Shown: positions 47,181-58,366 of the stretch, piece by piece | Layout of the letters: the number at the start of each line of letters is the position of its first letter | Numbering within the stretch: position 1 is the first letter of the stretch | Origin: Phytoseiulus persimilis | Lineage: Eukaryota > Arthropoda > Arachnida > Mesostigmata > Phytoseiidae | Assembly (NCBI GenBank): GCA_037576195.1 | Contig: CM075101.1 | Location: 17,670,001 to 17,734,000, forward strand | Direction: 5' to 3' | Length of the DNA stretch: 64,000 nucleotides | The notes under the pieces: generated by a model | What the model was told of the DNA's origin: nothing | The model's input: the letters and a program-made list of their open reading frames with translations, nothing else | Database searches by the model: none | Position numbers and translations under genes: made by a program

Positions 47181-49781
47181 TGTCCGTTGAGAGATCAACC
47201 GACGCGGGAGAACGTTCGGGACGAAAGGGGCGGACCGGGGAAGACAGCGATAGCCTGTCGTTCGTTCGCGCGCGCCAAGAACAACTCGAGAAGATGCGAT
47301 AACAACGATCTAGTTTATCCGGAAGAGAGAGGAGAATCCATTCAAAGCTGGCGCGACGAGGGGAGCAGCAGCTTTAGTTCGATTCTGGGAGAGGCTCAAC
47401 GGGAATTTCCGATGCTCGACGGCTGCCTGCGCACGTGTATCATCGGAGGAACAGCGGTCGTGGAGCGAATGAAGGTGCGGGACGTATTATGACCGATGGG
47501 CCTTCGGCCGAGGCAGCCGACCGACGAATTACGAGTTTCGAGGACTGAGTGAGACGAGGAGGCTCTTCAGCCTCGAATGCGGCGGGTTCCCACCAGACAG
47601 TTTCCGACGTTCCACTGAAATCCGATCCTGGAAACAGCGCCCCATAGAGTTCTGACTCATTCCATCGATGTGGGGGAACTCGGATTCCGTTCTGAAGAAA
47701 AGGCTCAAACCCTTCTTCAGGAAGGTTCCCGATTCTTCTCCTCTTCGCGTTCAGAGGAAGTGCTCGAGCGATCTCCCGATTCGGTCGATTTTCCCCTCGC
47801 TATCGTCTTCCCATCATCACCGTGAGTTCTCGCAGCGGTTTTCGACGATGCGATTCTTCCGAAGTTAGTCGCAAGGTAATGGTCTTCGCACCGCGTCTCG
47901 AGTCCCCCCGCGATGCTCTCTGGCGACGCGGTGACGCAAGTATTCAGGGTGAAGACTAGAACAACTGACTCCGAAACGGGTCAATGAACAACTAGAAAAT
48001 GGAGTCAGAGAACAGCGAACACTCTCCGGAAATCGCTGAGCGACCGAGAGCCCAAAAAAGCCACACTGGGCGATAAGCGGCACTGGCTTCCAGCTTGTCG
48101 GACTGCCCGCCCGTGTTATTCGTGCGGAGCGAGACCGTACACAATATCGGAAGACGACCATGAGAGGCAAAGAGGACGGAGATAGAGGGCGGGCTTCGAG
48201 CTGAGTTCGCGCGATGCCATCAGGAAATGGCGGCCGTCGAAGGCGAGGGGAGCAAAAACGGGAACAAGAGTACAACTGTGGAGAGCACCTTCTTCCCTGG
48301 TGGGTTCCCATTCGTTCGTCATTTCTTCTGATCCTTTAGCACGGCATCTCTGCATGCATCGTTTCGGAAATTTTGCGCGAGAACTCATACCGAGCCTTGA
48401 TTTCTCCGAGCCATTCCCAAAGGCAGCAGTTTCTGCTCTTTGATGTTCACCGCGTTGGCAAGAAGGTGTGTTTGATTCCCACACGATCCCTCCTCTTCCA
48501 TGCCTTGAATCTGGGGCTCACATTCGGGTTCTTCCTCCGGCTTCTCTTCGCATGACGGATCGGTGCGCTGCCTGTCATTATTCCTGGGAGCTCGTTCCGC
48601 TACTTGCACTCAATATGAATTGCTCGAGCGAACTTGTCCGAACTACCGCAAACAAATCTGTCCACTCAGCGATCTGTTTCTCCCTCCGAACTTTTTCCGA
48701 TTCAAAGCTTCCTCGTAGGTGAACAGCAAGGGTTGAATCAACAGGTGTTCATTCCGGAACAAAGCGGCACCATCCCCCTGATTCAGAAGACTATGATCTA
48801 TTACCGATGGGTTCGAGAGGGTATGATTTGGGGTGGAGCCCCCCTCCGCCCACCTCTCCTGGATCGAGGGAAAGGTCTTAAACGGTTGAGAGATAACTCC
48901 AGTATGGCGATTCGAATCTGCACATGTCCGGCACAAGGCTCGGAGCACTCGGCCATATCTTCGCTTGGAAATTCCGAACAACCTAGATTCCTCTCGATGT
49001 GTGCTGGGAGAGGGCTTTCTAGACAAAAGTGCAGAGGAAGCTTGGAATTCTGAACGAGGCTCTGCGATTGGCGGAAATTGAGGAGGACACTGTTATGTCA
49101 AAAGTCGGGGCTGAAGACTCCGAGCATGATCTTCATCTGATGTAGCAGCACAAGGAACAGCTCCTCCAGCTCAGAAAAAAAACAGGTACTTTCCCCTCTT
49201 CTCTCCGGTCTCATTCATCGGGAGTGGGTTCGTTATCTCCTGGATTTCAGGGTAATTGAAGTGACTTGAAGCGAGCCGAACGGCATTTTTGATCCCTCCC
49301 CTTCATTTCCCTCCCCCGGCTCCGCGTGATTCCGCTGAAATACGGGTTTCTTCTCTCTTGCGCCGCACTGTTTTCTATTAGGAAATAAATCCCTCCTACA
49401 TTTTCCCACACTTTCATGAGCCGGCTTACACACACAACCCTCTCTGCTTGTTATGCAAACGGAATAGAGGAGAGCTTCTTCGTCTCCACGATCTCTAACG
49501 ACAGCGACTTGCTGTGCCTGTTGTTCTTGCGTTCGGGAAGAGGTTGGAGACGATCGGATGCCACGGATGAGTTTTGTGGAAGATTTCTCGTTGCGTGTCG
49601 GAGAGTTCTCGTTCAGTCATTCCAGTTTCGTCGACGTTAAGCAGAAGTTTGACGGCTAAGTAGCTATTCTCATCAGGCTCGAAGTCGGAAGGAATCCTAC
49701 AGGAGCCGGAGCATCTAGAGGATGACATCTCTGCGAGCTGAATATCCCGTTCGCTTTTTCCAAGACAATCCGTCGTCAGAA

Positions 49782-49792
49782 CCCCCCCCCCC
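49782..49792. repeat. C11 homopolymer
   Basis: Eleven consecutive C on the plus strand. Confidence 0.95.
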
Positions 49793-52706
49793 TCAGGCTC
49801 TCGATCGGTTCCGTGATCTAGCGTCCCTTCCTCGGACCATACGATTCGCAACAACGTTTTCGGCTCTGCAAGGTCTTTCGATTAAATCTTGGATACCTAA
49901 ACGAAGTTGGCTCGAACGTCATGGTGACTTATCCCGACCAAACCCATACCCGCTACTCGCGACGCTGGGAAAAAAGTGGGAAAATGAGAATTCAGCGAGT
50001 AGAAAGAGCCGCGTTCGGCTGGATGTCACGAAAGGCAGTTGCCGCGCAACAGGATCTACTCTGACGGAATCCCTCGAGGGCACCCCGGAAAATCCTCCGC
50101 GGGTGAGTGTCCGGAGGGCTGTCCCACACACAGGCTGCGCCAAACGTTGCGCAGATTGAAGAATCGTAGCAACAGCCAGAATCAAAAGGTGACCAAGGGA
50201 AGGCTAAGCATCGGCACTAACGAGCAGACACGCTGCTACCCATGGCGAGCTCCGAGTCGCGACCACCACCCATGACAAAACGGAACCGCTGTTGATGACC
50301 TCCTCCCAATGGCCACGTCTCGATGACTTCAAACGGGTAACCGACGAAAGACAGCGCCCTCAGCCTCGAGAACCCAAGGTCACCTGTTCCCTTCCTCTCG
50401 TCGTCAGGAACCAGGTTCCGATGGTATCTTGTGCTCGGTCGGTTCTCGGGCTGGCGACGGTGATGTCCCCAAAACTAACAAAAACAGCTGCTAATGGGCT
50501 TTTTTTCGTCTCTTTGTTCTAGACCATCAGCCGCGCCCTTCCAAACCGAAGATATTGACGCTTCTGAGTCCAGCTGAGCCTCAAAAACCAACGGAACCGG
50601 GCTGAGTCCGAACGGAAAGATGATTGATGAATTTTACCGAACCGTGTTCTCCGGGGTTGGTGAACGCTTGGAGAGAACACAAGACCTGAGTCCCAATAGA
50701 CGTTAACAGAAAGTGACCTTTCCCCTCCTGAAACGAAGAAGCTACTACTCCTCCTCCTCGGGCCAGACTCGATCGGGCGTGTTATTTTCAATATTTTCCG
50801 TTGAACAAAGAGCTTGATTCCTTCCTTCCCTCGAGGACCTTGAGGAGCTGCGCAACGATCGGAAATCACTGGAGGGAGTCCAACGTCGTCGTGGTAAAAT
50901 ACTTGGCGAGCGAGCGAGCGGCAAAAGTCCGTGAGAAGCAAAGCCAGTCTTGGAAGGCAAATGAGGAATGAATGCGCGCGGAGCCCGGCCGAGAAGGGAG
51001 GAGAACAAAGTGAATGGAGAAAGAAGCTTGGTGAGCTGTGGAGATGAACAATAAGCACAAACACAGGCAAAGCGCATGAATAGAGCCGCCTCTCGTGACG
51101 CGAACTCATAAGCAGTTAGGGTGATGGGGAAACGCTGGCGGGACGGCGGGGAGAGAGGGAACAGGGGAAAGACGGGAAAGGGGATTAACCACCGCTGGCA
51201 TGACGATCCCGAAAGTCACGCGCGATGGCTAAGGCCGAAACCGGTTAAAAGGGCAAACTTCGTCGAGCGGGGGAAAGAAACGCGAGGACAGAGGAAGCTA
51301 ACAGGAGAGAGACCCGAAAAAGTTGGAAGGGGCGCGGGCAGCTGCTATTCCATTTTCTCCTTCATACCTCCGTACAGCCATGCCGGAGCGCGCACGGAGC
51401 TCGTGTAGAAGGTGTAAAGCTCTGGGCAATCGCCTCCGCGGGCGCCGCAGCCGTCGCCAATCCCCGGTATCACAAAAGGTCTCAGGTCGTTCTCTTCAGA
51501 ACCGAATCGGATGATGACCGCGACCAAGCAATCAGTGTCGGGGAACCGGCGCAAATTGCTCGGAAAAGTGGACTTGATGTGGCTGCGCGAGCAGCAAGAT
51601 CCAGCTTTCTGAAATCCTCTCTCCTTCGAGTCCTCTCTGAGCGATGTTCACTGATACACTCTCTGACAAAGGGGCGTCGTTGAGACAGGCCTGTGGGCTC
51701 CACATGCGAGAGCCCCACATTACGTGCGAAGGTCCGGAAATCGAATTCTCCCACACGCTTGTAATGTTCGCGTGCCGGCTGGAGGAGCGGAACTCAGGAG
51801 GGGCGGGTACCGCCACGACATCGGTGTTGAAATTTCGATGTTAGTTAGATGAAGGAGAACTCGATTACTCACTCGAGGGTCGGCCATCGCTCCGTTTCAT
51901 TTTGCTTCCTCCCGCGCGAAATAGCTCTCTGAGAAGCCGGAACAAAGTGTCATATGGAACGACTCTCATCTTGTGAACAATAGGCAGAAACAGATGCCAA
52001 CCAAATATTCGGCGATCATTTCGAGCATCCGCTACCCAATTGATGATAAGCTCACTATCACCAATCGATTGGCCGATTGATCCTCTCATCGACTGATAAG
52101 GGAACCACTAGACATGATGAGCGTTTTATAGGGCTGCCACATGAGAGTCGGTTCCAGAGTTCTGAGCGGCGCCCTGCGTGTGAGCTCGGGCTCTCATTGA
52201 ACTCATTCTGCGTTTTGTAACGGACCATCAGCATTCGAATCAGAGGATAGGAAAAAAACTGACGCTCCAGTTTCTTCGAATTTACTTATGCCGACTCGTC
52301 ATGTCTTGTAGTTTCCTCGTGAGTCAAGAAGGCCCTACGCAGAGAGAATCACTCATAGGTACCCCCACTACGGGTTCTACGTATCACGCACCGTCCGCGT
52401 GAAGGAAGCCTCGTGTAACAAATGTCCCGCATGAAGAATCCTCGCATCATTGGCTTTCCGTTCGGGCGACTGAACAGTCGTGTATTGAGATCCCCATGAG
52501 GTCGACCTGGCGTTTCAGAAACAGGGACGCTCTGGTCTCTGTGAAGCACGCCGCCATATTTCGCAGGTCTTTCTCACTAGACTCTTAAGAACATGTGAAA
52601 GTTCCTGTTAGCCCACCTGACTGACTTGTTGTCCGCGAAACGCTTCAATTCGACAGGGTTGATGTAATGGCGCGTTTTTGGGCACGTCATGGAGTTATTT
52701 TGAGAC

Positions 52707-53087
52707 CACTTGACAAAACTTTTGGGAGCAATCTTAATTTGGCTCGGGATCCTAATCTTAGCGATTTGTTGGAGTTCTCTCTGGATCGGTTGTGATGAGC
52801 GCTCTCTGGACCCAACGCCTGTTACAGCCCAGGAGAAGTCCGAAGGAAAGGTGGTTCTGCATTTTCCTGATGAACATTCTCCACCATCAACCCAACGACG
52901 TGTACAATATATAGGAGAAAAATACGTCCAAACTGCGTCTGTGCGTCACAATCATTCACGCTGCTCCGATTCATCCAAGTTTCTCCAACTTTCGCAGCGG
53001 ACAGAGGAGGAGGAGAACCAGTCGACGATCATGAGTCTATGTGGGCGCCAAGAACTAGATCCAAGAGGAGTCTGCGACACGTCGTAG
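52707..53087 (+). CDS. Possible exon encoding a single membrane segment
   Basis: A 126-codon frame (no ATG at its start) opens just after an in-frame TGA at 52701. Its first 30 residues hold a striking hydrophobic stretch (KLLGAILIWLGILILAICWS), followed by a hydrophilic Glu/Ser/His region. That layout would suit a signal anchor or a membrane span plus tail. The region is AT-richer than its surroundings and T at second codon position explains much of the hydrophobicity. Position-3 G+C is only about 46 percent, and splice limits are unclear. Confidence 0.25.
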   Translation, partial: HLTKLLGAILIWLGILILAICWSSLWIGCDERSLDPTPVTAQEKSEGKVVLHFPDEHSPPSTQRRVQYIGEKYVQTASVRHNHSRCSDSSKFLQLSQRTEEEENQSTIMSLCGRQELDPRGVCDTS

Positions 53088-53515
53088 GTCGATTGTTCGC
53101 CTCGCGACGCGACCTGGCCCCGATCGTCGAGGAGAATGTAGTTTCGCTGCAATGATCCGCGGAAAGAATCGAACTCCCGCGGTGGTGACACCTTCGCCGC
53201 AAGCTGCGAAGCTCGCGTCAGTCGGGAGACGAGTTCAACGTCTATGGAAGCTGGTTGCCAGAAGATTCCATCAGACCCGGTTCGGGATCGCAATGGCTTC
53301 CAAGGGCTATCTCATGGAGGCGATTCCTCACGCTGCATGACTCCGCTCTGGTTATTTCTCGGAAGTCCATCGAGGCCGGCCCTGCTTTGGCTCAACCGAA
53401 CGGAAACTCCTTGCCAGGATTCTCCGCCGGTCGCTCTCGCCATCCGGCTATAAAGACGCCTGCTCGAAGGTTTCACTCAGGAATCGCACATATCGTCGTA
53501 TCCGCCCGTATAAAT

Positions 53516-54017
53516 TTCATTGGAGCGCGACACGCTCAAGCTCTATCTGGACCTTTTTTCCGATTTGTTGGACCCGATCAGTCATCCGGATGCACAGAAC
53601 GCGATATCCGCGGGCCTAGCACTCATGAGGGAGGCAACCGCCGATATTCCGCAAACGTTCCGCCGACATTCGAACAAGAGAATACACAGCCGAGGGAGAT
53701 TGGCATCGTGGAGCAATCGCTCCTCTCGGTACTGAAGTGCGCGAGGAGGAAGGATGTCGACTCCTTGATGCGGTTCTCTGTGAAATTCATCGGGTCTCGC
53801 GGCATTGAACAAAGTGGAGAGCTCAGAGATTCATCCAGCGAGCGAATACCGAACCCATGAGAGCCCACAGGTGCTATCGCATGTGCTTCGATTCTCGACA
53901 GGCGTCTATCGCCATTTATTCGAAGAGGTATTAGGCCAGATGCATTCTACGCTGCCCCATAATGCGGGAGTGGAGCTCCAGCCATCTGACCGGGAGTTGG
54001 GGGCTCTTTCGAACTAA
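53516..54017 (+). pseudogene. Coding-like region that changes frame twice
   Basis: Three successive segments each show a coding-type composition, in different frames. 53516 to about 53670 (frame of 53520): G+C at positions 2/3 about 38/65, helix-like (DTLKLYLDLFSDLLDPISHP). About 53670-53860 (frame shifted by two): 44/68, with VEQSLLSVLKCARRKDVDSL. About 53795-54017 (back to the first frame): 40/59, with VLSHVLRFSTGVYRHLFEEV, ending in TAA. The segments abut or overlap and no GT...AG intron of usable length fits. It could be a decayed gene, or an intact gene with two single-base assembly errors. The HPDAQNAI..AL segment recalls the last helix of RhoGEF DH domains, weakly. A TATAAAT lies at 53509. 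Confidence 0.35.
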
Positions 54018-55121
54018 GATAAAATAATGCAGCAACTGCGGCCACGCAATGATTATGAGATAAGTGGGTCCGTCAAGGCGCTCTTCTTAGGGGCGGAGGT
54101 CTAATCTCGTCCTCTCTCATGGGTGTGGTCGGAGTCCGGAACCACCATCGTTTCACTGCGAGTTCGATACAGAATGGAGGAGAACAGCTTCCTCCGTTCC
54201 AAGGTCGCAGCATCTTCGATGGGCTCTGTTTATCCGCTCCAACAAACATCTCGAAGCCCCGCAATCGACCCATGCCCAGATCCGCTCACGTCATTGTCGG
54301 TGACTTCCAGTGTTCGCCATGAGAAAAATTCAAAATTGATGGTCGTTTCTCCCGCAATCAGCGGAGATAACTCAGCTCCAGCTGGCGCGTTCTGTCGCGG
54401 TACTTTGAGCTAGAGCAGTTATGACCGGATGCGTTCCCACTCACGCGTGTTACGACGATACGGAGCAGCTCTACCCTTGCACACGTGTCATTCGAACAAA
54501 CAACTGACAAACAACACTGATAGTTTTCAGATGAAAGGAAAGAGTAATGATTGCGACGGATCACAATAGAAACGCGTCTTTGCTCAATTCGTCGGAAAGA
54601 AACACTGACTTCACCAAAGAAAACTGTGGTCGCTTCGCCCAATCGCCGATTTCCGTCTGTAGTTGGGAAACCGAGTGGGGAGCATTGTAGATATTCTCTC
54701 CAGGATCTTCAGGACATGAGCGCGGGCGGAAGAGTCGACTACCCCGTAAAGAAAATCTGGTACCGAAGAGCGAACAATTTGCCTGACGCGATCCCACGTA
54801 GGTCAGGCCTAATACCGTTCCACACTCCCCCTCCGACAGTCATCGAAACCAGACTACGCAGCGCTCCTACTTTTGATCAGAACGGTTCAACGCGGCAGCG
54901 AACTTGAGAGAACCCTCCCCCGAGCGAGCAATCAACCGATTCCTGCTCGCCTGCCTGTCTGCGACTGAACACTTGAAGGTAATTGCTGACAGCACAAACC
55001 TCGCAAAAACGCAGCGAAATGCAAAACCTCTCTCACCACCGATAGCTGCTACCTGTCCGATAGGCGGAGGGATCGACATTCAGTCGGCGGGCTCGTTTCG
55101 AATATTCTCTTTCTGATCCGA

Positions 55122-55136
55122 GGGGGGGGGGGGGGG
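55122..55136. repeat. G15 homopolymer
   Basis: Fifteen consecutive G on the plus strand. Confidence 0.95.
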
Positions 55137-55707
55137 CTGAGTTTGCGAAGAGTTCCCAGCCAAAGCGACAGCGGTTGCGACTGACGCTTCTGCATTCGGC
55201 GTCATTTCCCTTGTGGCCTCCGGATCGCCAACGTCTGCGTTGATTCGTTCGTTTGCTCGCTGCTTTGTTTGCCGTGCGGTGCTTCTGCTGCTGCTAAATT
55301 TTCAATATGCATACGCCGACCGAGTTGCCTGGCAATCGCAGCCTCGTCGGCAGACATTCAAAGTCCCCTCGGATAGGCGGAATCAAATGCGAGCTCGCAG
55401 AAAATAGTTCCGAAAGAGGACCCGACGCGAAAGTGTTACCTCTGAAGTCTATGAGCTCGAGTTGACCAAACATGGAGCTCCGCGTCGTGATTCCGGGGTA
55501 CTGTTTTCCTCGGAGACCGCTCGAGGCGGGAATCGAGAACCGAACACTCGGACCTCGGAACCGTTCGACAACAATCGAAATCTCAACGGGATTCATTGCG
55601 ACGTCCAGAGGCCATTCCGAGGAGAGTTTTGCTCTTAAGAGTACGGCAAACGAAATCAACGACTCGCACCGTCAGGTCACCGGAACGACCTGTCAAAGTG
55701 AAGAGTT

Positions 55708-55720
55708 CTTGTTGTTGTTG
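55708..55720. repeat. (TTG)n microsatellite
   Basis: About four copies of TTG. Confidence 0.75.
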
Positions 55721-57986
55721 AAATCGCTCAGAACGACTTCCCAGAGCGCGAACCGCGACTGATGACGTTGCCTGGCCCCGCCCCTCGTTCCATCAACGAT
55801 CCCGTTCTCGGAAAATTAGGTGTGGGGGGAGGGGGTCTCGCTCGCCGATGCTGACCAGCTTGCGGGGATCGCGCGTTTTCAGCAGCCAGTTCCGGAACGC
55901 ATCGTTTCTTACAGTGATGTTCTTGGCGCACCCTCCTGGGCTCTTCCGTGAGCGTCGGGTTCCGGCTCTCGGACGACTCTTCTTATTGGAGTTTATTGAG
56001 ATGCCGGGGGTCCGAGGTGGCGGGGAAGAGACTGGAAGGTGCCCCCGGTCGGGCTGATGTTTTCCAGTGTTGACTGTACCCTTGCGGTGAGCGGAGGCCA
56101 CAAGGGCCGCATTCGTTCTCGTTCGAGCACAACGAACAGCCTAAAAAGGGCTACGCCAGATTACTTATCATAACAAAGACGGCAACTGCAACAACGACCA
56201 AGAAGACTGCTCACATGATTAGGAGCATTTTTATTCCGGTAATCTCTTGATTAGACCCCCCCGATGGAAGCTTGTTATCTGCGCTTATTACCTTTGAGAC
56301 GGTGCCAGCTGCAGAGTCGCGAACACCTGGAAGAACTCTCCAGGAGCAAAGCCCGACCATAAGAAATTGATTCATCAGTCTCGCTTCGTAGCCGCCGCCG
56401 CATCCACCGTGTCCTTATTTCAACGTTTCAAGTCATTGGAGCGCTTTAAGGCTGTTCACATGATACGGCGAAGGCTCTCGTGCGTAATACCGAGGAAAGG
56501 CGCTCAATGCCGAGGCGGTGGCGGAAGACTCCGCATCGACGCGCATCTACGCGAGGTGTCAGTGATTTCGCGAGTATGACTTTCGGCGAGGCAACGAAGT
56601 AGCGGGCCGGTCGACGCGCGAGTGAGCGGATCCCGGTCCGGGGCGGTCAGCCGGCCGGCCACGACAAGTGTTGGCCCCATCGTGTCCTGCGGCGCTCGAA
56701 CCCGTGGCGCCTCCTAACGGTTGCCCCCGGAGTGCGCGATCACGTGGGAGTGCCTTCCTCGCTGTGAGTCATTGTTGAGTAGGTTCTTCGCTCGCCGTAT
56801 TCCTTGGCCACCCCTCGATGGTGCAGCACGTTCGGGGCGAGCGTCCTTCGAGCAGAGTGTTGAGTTCTGAAACAAACGTGTCCTGATCCTGCACATTGTT
56901 CCCATCTCACGTGAAGAATCCTCCTGTAGAGGCCGGTCTACTGAGCCGGCAGGTGCAGCTGATACAGAGTTGGCAAGTTGCTGGCAACTTTCCGCCGAAC
57001 TGGAGCCCGCCGCGAATATGATCGGTGAGTTTTGAGGTTTTCCTCCGCCGTTCCTCGGCCTCATTTCTATGATTCGAGTTTGACGGAGCACAAGCTCGCC
57101 GTCGAGGATAGCTTGGTAAGTCGACACATCGCAGCTTCCGTCACGAAACCCACGAGCTCTTCAAACCGAACTATTCCGGCATCCTTGAGCGATCAGCTGG
57201 GTGTTGTCAATGATGATGATAGCTTTCCTGTCTGCTTGCTAACGTGTTTACAACGCTCGGATTTTGACTTCGAAGACTTCGATGCTTCAGGGAGCCGGAC
57301 ACCGGGCGGAGAATCATGGTGCCCGATCACGGTCACGAAGAACGGCTCCGTTTGTATTGTTGACAAACAAACGGGAGTTTCCCTCGGAACGTCCTGAGCC
57401 CGGAAACGAAAGCTTTTGAAATTGGGAATTCGGGAGTGAGGTCGAGCGTGGGTCCTCCGGAGCCCGTTCCGCTTCCACGAGTCGAGTATGCAACTCCGTG
57501 AAACAAAGCAGACCCGGCAATCTAGTCTCGGTGTGTGCGCTGGTTTGGAGCGATCGTGCTCGGATTGCTTTGCAGTTGTCGCGGCGTTTTTATGCCGTTG
57601 GTGTGGAGGGGACGAGCGGAGAATAGGGGGGAGGGGGTGGACCTGGTTCGAGATTGATGAACAAGGCAGTCAGGTCGCAACGGCGAAGTATTGAATGTTC
57701 TTCTCGCGGACGACACATCGCTTCCGAAAGCCAGAGACACATAACCAGCATCGCAGTCTGTATGACCAGACAAAGCCAAGGAAACAGGAGCCGGAGGAGC
57801 GAGGCACGGTGAAAGCAGAGACAAGGGGAGGGGATTCGAGTCGGGGGAGGGGTGGGAGTGGACAACTCAGAAAAAGTGGAGGCCTCCTCCCCCGTACTTT
57901 TCTCTTGCAAATGTGACCGAATGGAACGCTCAGGCTTCCGGTCTCTTGCTCAATTAGTCCAGTTCGTCCGCCCCAACTCGAGCTGA

Positions 57987-58365
57987 ACGCTTTTCCAGAC
58001 TCGTTTTTGTCGTCATCGCCTCACTTCACATTTCTCGACAGAGGAGGGTTCAGAGCGGAACCGTCTGCGCCAGCTTCTGCAGAAATTGCGTCTATTGACT
58101 GTGAGAGATTTGTTTTTGAGCTCAAAGGATTTTGCATATCTCGAAAGTCCTTGACTTTGACGGCTCCTCAATCCGGCCTCAAATCCAGCTCAAGCTCGCT
58201 TCTACCCACTTGGGCGAATATGCTGTACAGTACTTTCGCCGCCCTCCCGACGCGTTCTCGCTTTGGTCAGAACTCGTTTCGGAGAATGATTTCGCATTTC
58301 AGGAACACTTGCGCATTCACGTCAATACTCCTTCTCACAGCAGAGCCCCGTGGAATGGCCCGGTA
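57987..58365 (+). CDS. Coding-like exon with an apparent frame change
   Basis: From just after a TGA at 57984-57986, one frame reads to about 58160 and includes NRLRQLLQKLRLLTVRDLFL. Its G+C by position is about 55/37/47 percent. The next frame takes over from about 58120 and runs to an ideal donor GGCCCG|GTATGT (GT near 58363-58366), including DFDGSSIRPQIQLKLASTHL and SLWSELVSENDFAFQEHLRI. There the figures are about 58/42/58. The two frames overlap by some tens of bases, so no intron can separate them; a one-base indel would join them. A candidate acceptor TTTCTCGACAG lies at about 58041. No family is recognised. Confidence 0.38.
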
Positions 58366-58366
58366 T

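Larger units (their letters stand above)
44860..52709. other. No supported gene in about 7.8 kb
   Basis: Open frames on both strands, none singled out. A plus donor GCGG|GTGAGT near 50102 follows a long frame (ATG at 49722) but position-2 G+C exceeds position 3 there. Repeats listed separately. Confidence 0.35.
54018..57985. other. No supported gene
   Basis: A protein-like frame ends at a good plus donor ATCG|GTGAGT near 57012, but its position-2 G+C (about 66 percent) exceeds position 3, so it is not called. A G15 run is at 55122. Confidence 0.35.

Noticed and set aside
56900-57012. Protein-like frame before an ideal donor ATCG|GTGAGT
   Set aside because: Position-2 G+C is about 66 percent against 54 at position 3.
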